NCBI GenBank assembly: GCA_963819175.1
Contig: CAWFVJ010000011.1
Location: 36,561 to 100,560, forward strand
Length of the DNA stretch: 64,000 bases
Direction: 5' to 3'
From: CAWBRT01 sp963819175
GTDB lineage: Bacteria; Acidobacteriota; Terriglobia; Terriglobales; Acidobacteriaceae
Shown in pieces: positions 35,452 through 46,958 of this stretch (position 1 is the first letter of the stretch; every line of letters begins with the position of its first letter). Below the pieces are notes generated by a model that saw only the letters and a list, made by a program, of their open reading frames with translations, was not told the DNA's origin and ran no database searches. The position numbers were made by a program, and so were the translations under genes.

Positions 35452-38400
35452 ATGACAAACGATAATACTGCTGACCCTGCTTCTCTGGGCAAGAACGATG
35501 AGCCGGAAGGGCCTTCTCGTTCGAAGAGCTTCCCCATAGTCGGGGTGGGGGCTTCCGCCGGCGGGCTGGAAGCGCTTTCCGAGCTGCTCACGCATTTGCC
35601 AACCCAAACTGGGATGGCCTTCGTATTGATTCAGCACCTTGATCCTACGCACTCAAGCCAATTGTCGGATTTGATGTCGAGGGTCACGAAGATGTCCGTC
35701 AGTGAAGCCAGAGATGGCATGGTCGTTGAGCCCGATCATGTGTATGTAATTCCGCCCAACACGAGCCTCGCCATTCTGGATGGCGTTCTGGCGGTCACGC
35801 CGCGAGTTCGCGACCACCACGCCCCCATCGACTTTTTCTTTCAAGCCCTTTCCCGGAATCAAAATAATACGGCGATCGGCGTGGTCCTGTCGGGCACCGG
35901 AACAGATGGAACATTGGGGTTAAGGGCAATCAAGGCGGAAGGCGGCATTACTTTTGCGCAGGACACGCAATCGGCCGTCTTCGGGGGCATGCCGCATAGT
36001 GCCATTGCGTCCGGCAATGTGGATTTCGTGCTTCCGCCGCAAGGGGATCGCGCGCGAGCTGGCAAGAATCGCCGGTGATCCCTATGTCGCGGAACCGAAA
36101 GAGGTTGAGACCGAGGAGGCGTCCCCAGAAGTAGTCCTAGAAGCCACGGAGGCCCCGGGATTGGGGATGCTCTTTGCAGCGTTGCGGACTGCCACAGGAG
36201 TCGACTTCAGCCATTACAAACGCACGACGATCTTGCGCCGGATTCGGCGACGCATGCTTGTTCACCAGATGGACAAGGTGACGGACTTCCGCAACTATCT
36301 CAAGAACAATCCCGCCGAAGTCGCGGCGCTCTACCAAGACCTTCTTATCAATGTCACGGAGTTCTTCCGTGATCCTGAAGTTTTCGCGTCTCTAACCAGT
36401 CAGGTGTTCCCCGAAATCATCAAAAGCCGGCAGGCCGATGATGCCATCCGGATCTGGGCCCCAGGCTGTTCCTCAGGCGAAGAAGCGTATTCGCTGGCCA
36501 TCGCCCTGCTCGAATTCCTGGGCGAAACAGCCGTCAATACGCGCATCCAGCTTTTTGGGACCGATCTTTCCGAAAAGGCCATTGAGCAGGCCCGGGCGGG
36601 CGTTTACTCGGAAAGTATTGTGGCTGCGGTTTCAAAGGAGCGCCTGCGGCGGTTTTTCTCCAGAGTGGAAGGTGGATACCGAATCAGCCAGACCATTCGG
36701 GAGATGTGTGTGTTTGCGCGCCACAACATCTTTGCCGACCCGCCGTTCTCCCACATGGACCTGATCAGTTGCCGAAACGTGCTGATCTACATGGACTCGG
36801 TTCTGCAAAAGCAAGTCATGCCGATCTTCCATTACGCACTCAATCCGAACGGCGTTTTGATGCTGGGAAGCTCGGAAGGTATTGGGAGTTTCTCGAATCT
36901 CTTCGAGGCCGTAGATAAGAGGCACAAGCTCTATTCGAAAAAGTGGGCACCCGGACATACTCGTTTTGATTTTGCGGCGCATAGTTTTCCTGCCGTTGTT
37001 CCACAGCGAGCAACCACCGGCTCAGGACGCAGCGATGCTCTCGAACTGCAGAAAGAATTGGATCGGGTGCTTCTCGCCAACTATGCTCCAACGGCTGTGC
37101 TTGTTTCCGACGATTTGGAAGTCCTGCAATCGCGCGGAGACACGTCTCCCTACCTCAAGCTACCGGGCGGGAAGCCCAGCCTTAATTTGTTGAAGATGGC
37201 CAGGGAAGGCCTCGGCTTTGAGCTGCGTAACGCGGTAGCCGCGGCCAAGCAGCAGAAGGCGCCATTCAGGAAGGAGGGGATACAAATCAAGTCTGGCGAC
37301 CGGACCCGAAACATCGGTATTGAGGTTACCCCTCTGAAGTTGGCTTTCGTCAACGAACCGTGCTTTGTGGTCGTGTTTGATGAAGCATCACCTGCGAGTT
37401 CCTCCGCCATGCAGGCAGCAGGACCAATCGCGGCCAGTCAGGCCGGCGAAACGTCAGAGGTGGAGGCCGCTCGCAATCAGCAACTGGAGCAGGAACTCGC
37501 CAATACCAAGGAATCTCTCCAGTCGGTGATCGAAAAACAAGAGGCAAGTAACGAGGAGTTTCAGGCCGCGAATGAGGAGATATCGTCGGCCAACGAAGAG
37601 TTGCAAAGCACCAACGAGGAACTGGAAACTTCAAAGGAAGAGCTGCAATCGACCAACGAGGAACTGAACACCGTCAACGACGAGCTACGCGCCCGGAACA
37701 CGGAATTGAATCAGTTGAGCAACGATCTCGCAAACCTGCTTGCGACCGTCAATATTCCGATCATCATGGTCGATTGCGACCTCCGCATTCGCCGGCTTAC
37801 CCCGATGGCGGAAAAGGCCCTCAGAGTGATTCCTGCCGATGTCGGAAGGCTGATCACGGATCTCAAACTCAACATCGATGTGCCCGACCTGGGGAAGTTG
37901 ATCCTGGCCGTAATCGAGAGCCTTCAGCCGGTCGAACAAGAGGTGCAGGACGAGCGGGGCAAATGGCATTCGCTGCAATTACGGCCCTATCGGACTATCG
38001 ATAACAGAATCGATGGCGTGGTCCTGGCGCTGCAAGACATCGACGTCTCTTAAGCGCAGTGAACAGGCATTCAAGCAATCCAGCATCTTCATGAGATCCG
38101 TCGTGGAAACGGTACGTGAGCCCTTGCTGGTGCTCGATCGGGACTTGCGGGTAACGATGGCCAACAAATCCTTCTACACCGTTTTCCAAGTCTCGCCGGA
38201 GGAAACGATAGCGAGAAACTTTTTCGATTTGGGAAACGAACAATGGAGCATCCCTCACTTGCGCGTACTCATGGGGGAAGTTTTACCCAAGGCGCAGGCT
38301 GTGCACGATTTCGTGGTGGAACACGAGTTCCCCCAGATCGGGCACAAAACCATGTTGCTCAATGCGCGTCAGATCAGCACTGCAGACCAGCCCGATCCAC

Positions 38401-39206
38401 TGATCCTGCTGGCCATTGAGGACATCACCGAGCGCAAGCGGGCCGAGGAGGAAACGCTGCGCTCGGCCGAGAGGTTGGCTTCGGCAGGACGTATCGCCGC
38501 AACCATAGCCCACGAGATCAATAACCCTCTGGATATCCTGATGAACGTGATGTACCTGCTGGGGCAGAACTCCGGGTTGGATCAGCCTTCACGGGAGCTG
38601 GCGCAGCGGGGAGAAGAAACAGTAAAGCGCATTTCGAGTATTACCAGGCAGACACTTGGGCTGTTCAGTAGCTCATCTGAGGTTCAAGAGGTCGCACTCT
38701 CACAAGTGCTTGACGAAACCTTGGAGATGCTTGGCGGCAAGTTTCGCGAACAGAGTATTTCTGTAAAAAAGCGTTATGGCGTCGAGGGGCGTATCCATGC
38801 CGCTCCTACCGAGCTTCGGCAGGTATTCGCCAATTTGATGGTGAATGCGCTAGCCGCAACACCAGCGGGTGGCAAGGTCGCGGTGCATGTGTTTGCCTCT
38901 TGTGATTGGCGGAGACCGGAGCGCTGCGGGATACGTGTGGTTATTGCCGATACCGGCGTAGGCATTCCTTACGAGCATCAACCGAAGATCTTTGAGCCGT
39001 TCTTTACGACAAAAGGCGAGAAAGGAACCGGCCTCGGGCTGTACGTCATTAGCGGCATTGTAAAGAAGTACGAGGGTACTATTCGCCTGCGGAGCAGTAC
39101 AGCAAAAGGGAGAAGTGGAACATGTTTCTCAATCTTTTTCCCTACCAAGACAGCAGACAATTCTGTTCCAGGACAGACCCGCGACGAAGGGCTACAGTCT
39201 AGTTAA
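35452..39206 (+). CDS. CheB-CheR-PAS-histidine kinase fusion, split by two frameshifts
   Basis: A single coding unit of about 1,250 residues in three frame segments. The CheB methylesterase (GVGASAGGLEAL, LIQHLDPTH, SGTGTDGTLG) ends near 36043, where GGGG instead of GGG shifts the frame. Then comes the CheR methyltransferase (WAPGCSSGEEAYSLAI, FADPPFSHMDLISCRNVL), a long coiled coil of EELQSTNEEL repeats and a PAS domain to DIDVS at 38053. A second shift at about 38046 leads to another PAS and a histidine kinase with H-box AATIAHEINNPLD, N-box FANLMVNALAATP and G-boxes DTGVGIPYEH and KGTGLGLYV. The fused order is common in acidobacteria. No receptor is attached, so it is likely a cytosolic sensor. 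Confidence 0.8.
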
Positions 39207-39356
39207 CGCCCGAGGCGGGTGCTCTGAACGCCAGCCGCTAAGCCCATCTGTCGCATAACGTACTCGGGAAAGCGGTAGCATTACACGAAGCCACGTGCGA
39301 TGCAGCACCTCGCTTGTTGCTTTGACACGTTTTCCCGCAGCTTGCCAGGGGTACTC

Positions 39357-41732
39357 TCATCTACTTCCTATACCGATCTGGCAGGTTTCCGTGGCGACGG
39401 GAAAGGTGATCGAGAATACGGTTCCGCTTCCTACCTTGCTGCGGACTCGAATTGCGCCCCCATGTTTTTGCACGAGTTCCTTGGTGACCCAGAGCCCTAA
39501 CCCAGTTCCCACCGCTTCCTTGGTCGTGTAGAAAGGCTCAAATATCTTCGGCATGCGCTCGCGAAGAATACCTGTGCCTGTGTCAGCTATCGTGAACCGA
39601 ACGAAATGGGAGCCGTTTGCGTTGGATGACGTAACCCTTAAGAGTATCTTGCCCTGACTTGGTGTTGCGTCGAAACTGTTGGAGAGTAGATTGGAAACGA
39701 TTTGTCGCATCTCCCCGTCGACCGCAACAATTTGGTCCGCACCTCGATAACGTTTCTCAACAACAATTCCTTTCGACTTCAGCCTCGGCGAGAATATCTC
39801 TAAAACACCATCGACAACCGCGCGCACGTCGATCAGTGAAGGAATTGTGCGCTCGCGGTAAAAGCCCAATGTGCGTTGCGTTATGTGAGCGACTCTCTTG
39901 AGCTCCTGAACCGCGATGTCAAGAGAAGCCTTCACCTCTCTGGAGATCGTTTTGTCCGTCCACGCGAGATACACCGCATTCATAACAGCTTCCAACGGGT
40001 TGTTGATCTCGTGGGCAATCGTTGCCGCCATGCGGCCAGCCGAGGCCAGCTTCTCGCTGCGGATCATGGCTTCTTGGGTCAGTTTCCGATCCGTGACATC
40101 CATTGCCACGCCGGTCATGCGGAGCCGGCGGCCATCGTCGGAGAGACATCTGCCCTTCAACACGATCGAGCGCATGCTTCCATCGGGCCAGATGATGCGA
40201 CATTCATTCTCATACTCGCCACGATTCGCCACCGCTTGGCGCAGAAGTCGATCGGTGTTATCGCGGTCGTCAGGGTGAATCCGCTTCAGAAATTCTTCAT
40301 AAGACGGCTCGATTTCCGGAGGTAGGGAAAATAAACTTCGGTATCGGTTTGACCATGCGTGCTCATCGGTTTCTACATTCCAATACCAAACCCCAAGGTC
40401 GGCGGCTTCGGCGGCAATATTTGCCTGTACCTCCCTCTCGCGAAGTTCGCTCAGCAATGAGGCCCTAGTTTCGGCCAGTTCGCGCTGCGCCCGCGCCTCG
40501 GCGGCTTCCAGTTCCTTGCGCAACAATTGCTCGCGAACGCCGCGGCTCTCGTCCTCAAACTGTTTGCGGCGCAAAGCGGCTCGAACACGCGCCCTGATCA
40601 CCTCGAAATCGCTTGCTTTGGGAATGTAATCGTCGGCGCCTGCATTGAGGGACTCCATCATGGCTTCGCGAGCCTCCAGCGAGGTGAGCATGAGCAATGG
40701 AACGTTCCTCAACTCTGGGACATCCTTGATCCGGCGGCAGGTTTCGTTGCCCGAAAGCCCGGGCATCACGATATCAAGCAGTATGCACTCCACCGCGCTG
40801 TACGGAAAGCAACTCGATCGCCTCTTCTCCCGAGTGCGCCAGCACGACGTCGTAGCCCTCTTGACGGAGCTCCGCAGCCAGAGCTTCGAGATAGGTCAGG
40901 CTGTCGTCGACCGCAAGAACCTTTTTTGGCCCCAGCACGCTTGACTGCGACCCGAAAGCCGATCGCGTGCCCGCCGACCGCAATGAGGCCGCCAGCCGCG
41001 CTAGTACAACACCGAAGTCCTCACCCTTTCGAACAAAACTGTCGGCGCCGGCTTCCAGCGCCTGCAACTCGGTGGCGCGATCCTCGGAGGCGGTTAGCAG
41101 CAGGCACGGCGTGCCGCGCAAAACAGCGTCTTCCCGCATGCGGCGCACGACAGTCGTGCCATCAATGCCTGGCAGGGTATTGTCGATAATTACCGCGGAC
41201 GGCCGGTCATTGACGGCCGAGTGCAGACCGTCTTCGCCGGTGGCAGCCACACTCACGTTGTATCCGGCGGATTCCAGGACCTCTCGCATTTCGTTCCTGA
41301 AGGTGGCGCTGTCGTCGATGACAAGAACTGTCAGGCGCTCATCAGCTTTCAGGCTGCGTCCCCGCGCACGAATCAGTTCGCGCGCGCGCGCCACTACGTA
41401 GGACGGAGCCGTAGGGTTTTCCCACGTAGTCGTCCGCGCCCGTCTTGAGCCCGCGTACGCGATCCCGCACTTGCGCTTCCGTCGACAAAAGCATGACCGG
41501 CAAATGCAGCGGTTCGGCTGCTCGACTTCAGTTCGGCCAGGAATTCGACGCCATCGCCGTCCGGAAGCAGAACATCAAGAATCACGATTTCGAAGGAGTC
41601 ACTCGACAGAGCAGAGCGAGCTTCCTGCAAGTTTGAGCAGGAAGTAACTTCAAAACCCGCGTTCTCAAAAGCCTCCTGAAGATCCATTCGTACCGTGAGG
41701 CTGTCGTCGACAATAAGGACGCGGAGTTTCAC
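39357..41732 (-). CDS. Triple-receiver PAS hybrid histidine kinase (frameshifted)
   Basis: Restored, this is about 790 residues: REC1 (LRVLIVDDSLTVRMDL; VILDVLLPDGDG), REC2 (TVLVIDDSATFRNEM; VIIDNTLPGIDG), REC3 (KVLAVDDSLTYLEAL; ILLDIVMPGLSGN), a coiled coil, PAS (LGVWYWNVETDEHAWS) and a kinase with H-box AATIAHEINNPLEA and G-boxes ADTGTGILRE and GTGLGLWV. Single-base shifts fall near 41410, 41515 and 40790 (one extra G each in at least two cases). The 478-residue part 39357-40793 is intact. Its start overlaps the CheB stop as ATGA, so it is the last gene of the chemosensory operon, where Wsp operons carry WspR. Confidence 0.75.
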
Positions 41733-42793
41733 ACCCGCCTCCCCTGCCTGGAAGCGCTTGCCAAGGCGACCATCGCCGGAGCGATTTCTTCAATCGAAAG
41801 TACCCGTTCGGCGCCGCCCAGACGAATTGCCTCCGCCGGCATGCCAAACACGACGGAACTGGCCTCGTTCTGAGCCACGGTCACCGCGCCGGCCTGGCGT
41901 GCACTCAACAATCCCTGAGCGCCATCTTTGCCCATGCCGGTCAGAAGGCACGCGATGGCGCGATGGCCCAAACTCGCGCGCCACGGACTCGAAAAGCACA
42001 TCGACCGAAGGGCGGCACGAATGGCGCTCCGGTGCATCGGTCAGGTGCAGTTTCCCCTGGCTCAAGAACAGATGACGGCCGGCAGGAGCCATGATGATGC
42101 CGGATGTCTGGCAGCGGTTCGCCGTCCCGCGCATAGCGGACGCGAATCGGAGACTGTCCGTCCAACCACTCCGCCAGGGCTATGGCAAACGGTTCGCTGA
42201 GATGGATCACCACCAGTATTGGCAAGGGAAAGTTCGCCGGCAGAGCACGCACAATTTCGAGCACCGCGGCCGGCCCGCCGGTTGAAGCGCCGATGGCGAC
42301 CACCCGGCGATCAGAATTCATAGCGCCGCCAGAGACGCCGTGTGTGTCTCTGCGTCCACCTTGGGTTGAGCCGGCCACGCGGGTGAGTGATCACTTTGAT
42401 CCGGGAGATCAGCTTCACGGTGGAGATGAATTTCCGCTCCCAGCCGTCATGGATCGCGTCGGCGGTGGGTTTTTCCAGCACATCCAAAGCGCCGGCAGCC
42501 AGCGCCTCGTAGGTCTTGAACAGCTCGCCGCGGTTCACCGACGCCGAGACGATCAGGATCGGCGTAGGGCAATAAGCCATCACGTATTCGGTGACCGCTA
42601 CGCCTGTCATGAGGGGCATCATCATGTCCAGGGTCATCACGTCCGGACGCAACGCCTGGCACAACTCAATCCCGCGCTTGCCATTTTCGGCTTCGCCCAC
42701 GACCTGCAGGTCGGGGTCGGTCCCCAGCACCTCAACCAGGCGCTTGCGTACAGTCAAGGAATCTTCGACCACCAACACGCGAATTTTTGCCAT
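41729..42793 (-). pseudogene. cheB: CheB chemotaxis methylesterase (fragmented frame)
   Basis: The receiver domain (IRVLVVEDSLTVRKRLVEV; VMTLDMMMPLMTGV; KPTADAIHDG) is intact from 42793 to about 42390. The methylesterase follows in several frames: VVAIGASTGGPAAV with the catalytic Ser, ILVVIHLSEPFA with His, IMAPAGRHLFL, and CLLTGMGKDGAQGLL with Asp, ending VALASASRQGRRV at 41729. At least four one-base shifts separate these pieces. The order and spacing match a full-length CheB of about 354 residues. It would deamidate or demethylate the operon's MCP. Confidence 0.75.
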
Positions 42794-42795
42794 TT

Positions 42796-44901
42796 TTACC
42801 CGACCAGCCGACGAATTGTTTGCAGCAGTTGCGCCTGATCAAATTCGCTCTTGACCACGTAGGCGCGCGCGCCTACTTCTTCGCCGCGCCGCTTATCCTG
42901 CATCCGAACTGCGTGACGTTACCAGGATGGCAGGCACTTCCGACAGCTCCGCGTCGGCACGGGTACGGGCAACGAACTCGAAGCCGTCCATGCCGGGCAT
43001 TTCAATGTCAACCACAAACAAGTCATACCGCTGCGCGCGCGGGCCTTTTCCAGTGCATCTTCGCCCGATCACCGCCATATGCACTTCATAGCCGGCCGAC
43101 TCCAGAATGCTCTGCTCCAGCATGCGCGTCGTCAGCGAGTCATCGATCACCAGCACGACTGGCGTTCGCGGCGGCGCCTCTCTGGTTACAGCGGCCGCCT
43201 TCTTGGCGGCGGCACAGAACGAGCGCGGCAGGGTCCAGCACCAGTTGCGGATTGCCTTCCGCATCCAGGGCCGCTCCCGCCACGATCGGATCAACTCCGG
43301 CAAAAGCCGGAATTGGCCGCAAGAGAACCGTAGCCGTGCCCAGCAGACGCGTCAACTCCGACCGCGGCAACTTCGGTTCCGGCACGAATGATGACGGCGG
43401 ACGAAAATCGCGACTTTGTCGTGCTGCGGTGAGCGCCTGCTGGCCCAGTGCGCGTGCCAGCGGCAGGAAGCGGAACAGCCTTGCCGTCAAAAATGATGGA
43501 ATCGCCATCGGGGCCGTGAACGACGTCCTCTTCCGCAAGCCGCAGCGTTTGCTGGACGGCATCCAGAGGCAGCGACGCACTGAGCCCGCCGCTTTCCACC
43601 ATCACCGCTCCCAGAGACAACAACGACACCGGAACCGAAATCTCCACCGTCGTGCCTTGGCCGGGAATCGGTGCGCATGGCTACCTCGGCTTTGAGCTTC
43701 ATCGCGTGCTTCGCGGACTACATCCAGTCCGATGCCGCGCCCGGAAACTTCGGTTACCGTGCCGCTGGTGCTGATGCCGCCGCGCAAAAGCAGCCGAAAA
43801 ACGTCCTCGGCACTGAGCGCCTTCGGCAGCTGCCGCCGGCACTAATGCCCGCGTCCACGACAGCGCGCCGCAGTGCCGCCACGTCGAATCCCGCTACCAT
43901 CGTCATGGCAGGCAAACGACCACGCGGTTTCCGCAGCGCTGCACCTGCAGGGAGACTTTGCCCGCTGCCGGCTTGCCCGCGGTAAGACGCTCCGGCGTCG
44001 TCTCGATGCCGTGCGCCACCGCGTTGCGAACCACTTGCACCAAGGCATTGCGCAGCGCAGCCAGCACATGCGCGTCCAGACGATGTTCTCCGCCGGTCGT
44101 TTCGAACTCCACCTGCTTGCCTACCGACTGTGCCGTGTTGCGGGCCGTTCGCCGCAGAGGAGCAAAAACGGCGCTGGCTGGAACCAGCCGCAACTGGCTC
44201 GCCATGTCCCGCACCTGCGCCAGTTCCCGCTCCACCTGCTCCACGCTCGATGCAAGATTGCTGTGCAGAGGTCTGAGAGAGGCCTGCAGGTCTTCGGCGA
44301 TTCCGCGCGCCTTGCCCGCCGCCGCGCGCCCGTTCCCGTGCTCGAATGCGGCGCGATTGCAGTTGATTCAGCACCAATGCCGACAGATCGGCGGCATGCT
44401 CTGATGCGCGGCGAGTTTTGTCTTCAGCCCTGCCAGTTGGACGCTGGTTTCAGCAATTCCTTCCAGCAGCGCGTCCATATCGCCAAGGTCAACGCGAACG
44501 GTGTCAAACACCTCGTCTGCCGGGGTGGGCGCCGAGGCTGCTGGCTGGACAGCGGATTCACCGGCCGATTGACTCCGGCTTCGGTTGCCCGGAACCAAGC
44601 GTCGCCAACTGGGCAGCAATACCGTCCACCAGGCGAAGCATGGACTCCGCCTCGCGCTGTAGAACGGCATTGCCGGCTGCATACGGCACCGAGCGCATCC
44701 TCCAGTTGGTGCGCCAGGTTGGCGATTTCCGCCTGCTTCACGACGTGGGCGGCGCCCTTGAGCGTGTGCGCCAGACGCAGCAGACGCGCCGACAAAATCC
44801 TTCCCGGAAGCTCCTTGCTCCAGGTCGAGCACACCACGGCTGAGTTGCTCGACGAGCTCCTTGGCCTCGACCCGGAAATAGCGGTAAGGATCTTTCGCCA
44901 T
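42796..44901 (-). pseudogene. cheA: Hybrid CheA kinase with C-terminal receiver (fragmented frame)
   Basis: The start MAKDPYRYFRVEAKELVEQL at 44901 leads into an Hpt domain with phospho-His in LAHTLKGAAHVV. Then come the dimer/kinase region (ASQLRLVPASAVFAPLRR), N-box RNALVQVVRNAVAHG, HDDGSGIRR, GRGIGLDVV, a CheW-like domain (VPVSLLSLGAVMVE; SASLPLDAVQQTL) and a receiver (VVLVIDDSLTTRMLEQSI; LFVVDIEMPGMDGFEFV). The receiver ends YVVKSEFDQAQLLQTIRRL VG at 42796. About eight one-base shifts interrupt the frame, several at G or C runs. Hpt-kinase-CheW-REC order equals WspE/FrzE-type hybrid CheA. The start overlaps the MCP stop as TAATG. Confidence 0.75.
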
Positions 44902-46387
44902 TAGCGTAACCCGTCAGCCTGCGGCCGGATCAGCAGGCTCAGATCCCGCGACAATGTACGCCAGCTGGGAAGCCGTTTGCAAGCGCCTGAGCGGTGCTCG
45001 CTTCCGTTTCCTTGCTCACCTGCGCCACGTTGGACATGGCCGAGTTGACCTGCTCGACCGCCGTGGTCTGCTGTTTCGTGCTCAGCTCGATTTCGCGCGC
45101 AGCCTCCGTCGTGGTCGTCCACCATGGCAGTGATCTGGCTCAACGAGTTGGTCACTTCGCGGAACTCGCGCGTGCCCGGCGTCCACCGCCTTGGTGCCGC
45201 CCTCCGTGGCCATCACGGTGGTGTTGACGGCGGCGCGAATTTCGTCGATCAGGCTGCGTATGTCCTTGGTGGACCCGCCAACGCGGTCGGCCAGTTTGCG
45301 GATCTCATCGGCCACCACAGCGAAGCGCCGGCCGCTTTCGCCCGCTCCGGCGGCCTCGATGGTGGCGTTGATCGCGAGAATATTGGTTTGCTCGGCCAGC
45401 TCGTTGATGATGTCCACAATGCCGCCGATCTGTTGCGACTTTCTGCCCAGATCGAGCATGTGATTGACGATCAGGTCAACCTGCTTCTTGATCCCGCCTA
45501 CCGTTTCGTGCGCGCGCTGCACCGACTTTGTCGCCGGCCGATGCGGCGTTGGCCGTCTCGGACGAGATCTGCGCCACGCGCTGCGCGCTCTCGGCGATCT
45601 GCCGCGAGGTGGCGAGCAGTTCGCCTATCGTCGTCGTGATCTCGCTCATTGCCGTCGCCTGCTCCCGCGCTCCGGTTGCCTGCTGCGTGGCGGTGGTCTG
45701 AAGTTCGGCGGACGAACTCTGAATATCCTGCACCGCCGAACCGATCTGGCTGGTCAGCGTTCTGGTGAGAAAGACGGCCACGGTTACCGCCAGCGCCACT
45801 ACCAGGAGCGGCAATCACCACAACCAGCTTCGTTGCCGAAGCCGCCGCTTCCGACGATGCCTGCCGGCCATCGTTGAGCAGCTTTTCTTCCCAGACGGCG
45901 AAATCATCGACACGGCGGAACAGGCGCTCGACCATGGGAATCACGTCACCTCGCATGAAGCGAACGATGGAATCGTTCGACGCGTTGGACGCCGCATGGC
46001 ATTGGCCTTTTCCACCAGCGCCTGGTGTTTGCTCTCAATGTCCTGAACATCAAGGATCATTGCCTTGCCCTCGGCCGTGTACAGGTTCGGCTTCATGTGA
46101 GCCAAGCGTATTGAAGAAGGCTTGTCGCGACTCCTTCTGATCTTCAACGATACTTGGCATCGCCCGACAAGCATGTAGCCGCGTACGCCCGCCGCCTTGC
46201 GTGCAACCGCGGTCTGCAACTTGGCGGCGTCGATCAGGTTCTGCGCATAAACGGCGATGACGCGGTCTTTGCTCGCCACCGCGCGGTTCAGTGCAAACAC
46301 TGCGATTCCCGCCATTACGATTGCCAAAGCTGCCGTAACGGCAAACCCCAATGCCAATTTTCTTCCGAAGGTCCACGATCGACCCAT
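44901..46387 (-). pseudogene. Methyl-accepting chemotaxis protein (fragmented frame)
   Basis: The N-terminus MGRSWTFGRKLALGFAVTAA is a first membrane helix. A sensor helix bundle follows (VYAQNLIDAAKLQTAVARKA), then a second membrane helix (LLVVALAVTVAVFLTRTL). The signalling domain contains the hairpin tip INELAEQTNILAINATIEAA and RRFAVVADEIRKLADRV, close to the conserved MCP sequence. Five or more one-base shifts break it, so no single frame exceeds about 150 residues. The sensor bundle is short, like the four-helix or CHASE3 type, and the ligand is unknown. Confidence 0.75.
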
Positions 46388-46418
46388 TGGATTCTTCCTC
46401 TCTTCCGCCTTTTCCTTG

Positions 46419-46958
46419 CTATCGATTCATAGCGCTTGCGCCTAGCCCCTTGATTGCATCGGTTAGCCGGGCCACGCTGATAACGCCCCGCAGTCTGGCC
46501 CCGTGGCGCGCGGTTTCGTTAACATAGCGGCGCACGCTTGCCGCGTCCCTGGCGTAAATCTCCATACCCGACACCTCGAAGAGACCTTCCAACTGGTCGA
46601 AAGCGAACGCGAGCGCAACCCGCTTGTCGCCGCAAAGCAGCAGCCAATGTGGCTGACTGGTTCCGGAAGGAAAACCCAGCAGAGCCGCCAAGCTGAAAAC
46701 AGGCACCACGGTACCACGGACCCCGGTAACGCCGAGCAGCTCAGGAACGCTACTCGGAACCGGCACGACCTTACCTTTATTTGCCGCCACGCCGGCAACT
46801 TCGAGCACCCGGACAGCAAATGGTTCGCCGGCCAAGGTGATAGCAAGCATCTGTTCTTTCTCTTGGACATGGTCCTGTATTGGCGCGGCAAACGACTGGT
46901 CAAACAACCGCCGCATTTCGGCGATTTTCCCTTCCATATCCGTCGGAAATGAGCTCAT
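46419..46958 (-). CDS. cheW: CheW-type coupling protein (second)
   Basis: A 179-residue protein. A helical extension of about 35 residues (EGKIAEMRRLFDQSF) precedes a CheW domain with LAITLAGEPFAVRVLEV, VPELLGVTGVRGTVVPVFSL and VALAFAFDQLEGLFEV. The ATG at 46958 overlaps the restored CheR stop (ATGA). It links receptor and CheA. The N-terminal extension is like WspD. The frame is intact. Confidence 0.85.
   Translation of the reverse strand: MSSFPTDMEGKIAEMRRLFDQSFAAPIQDHVQEKEQMLAITLAGEPFAVRVLEVAGVAANKGKVVPVPSSVPELLGVTGVRGTVVPVFSLAALLGFPSGTSQPHWLLLCGDKRVALAFAFDQLEGLFEVSGMEIYARDAASVRRYVNETARHGARLRGVISVARLTDAIKGLGASAMNR

Noticed and set aside
36030..36060. Programmed ribosomal frameshift in the CheB-CheR fusion
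   Set aside because: There is no slippery heptamer followed by a clear structure, and many neighbouring genes have similar homopolymer indels; error or decay is simpler.
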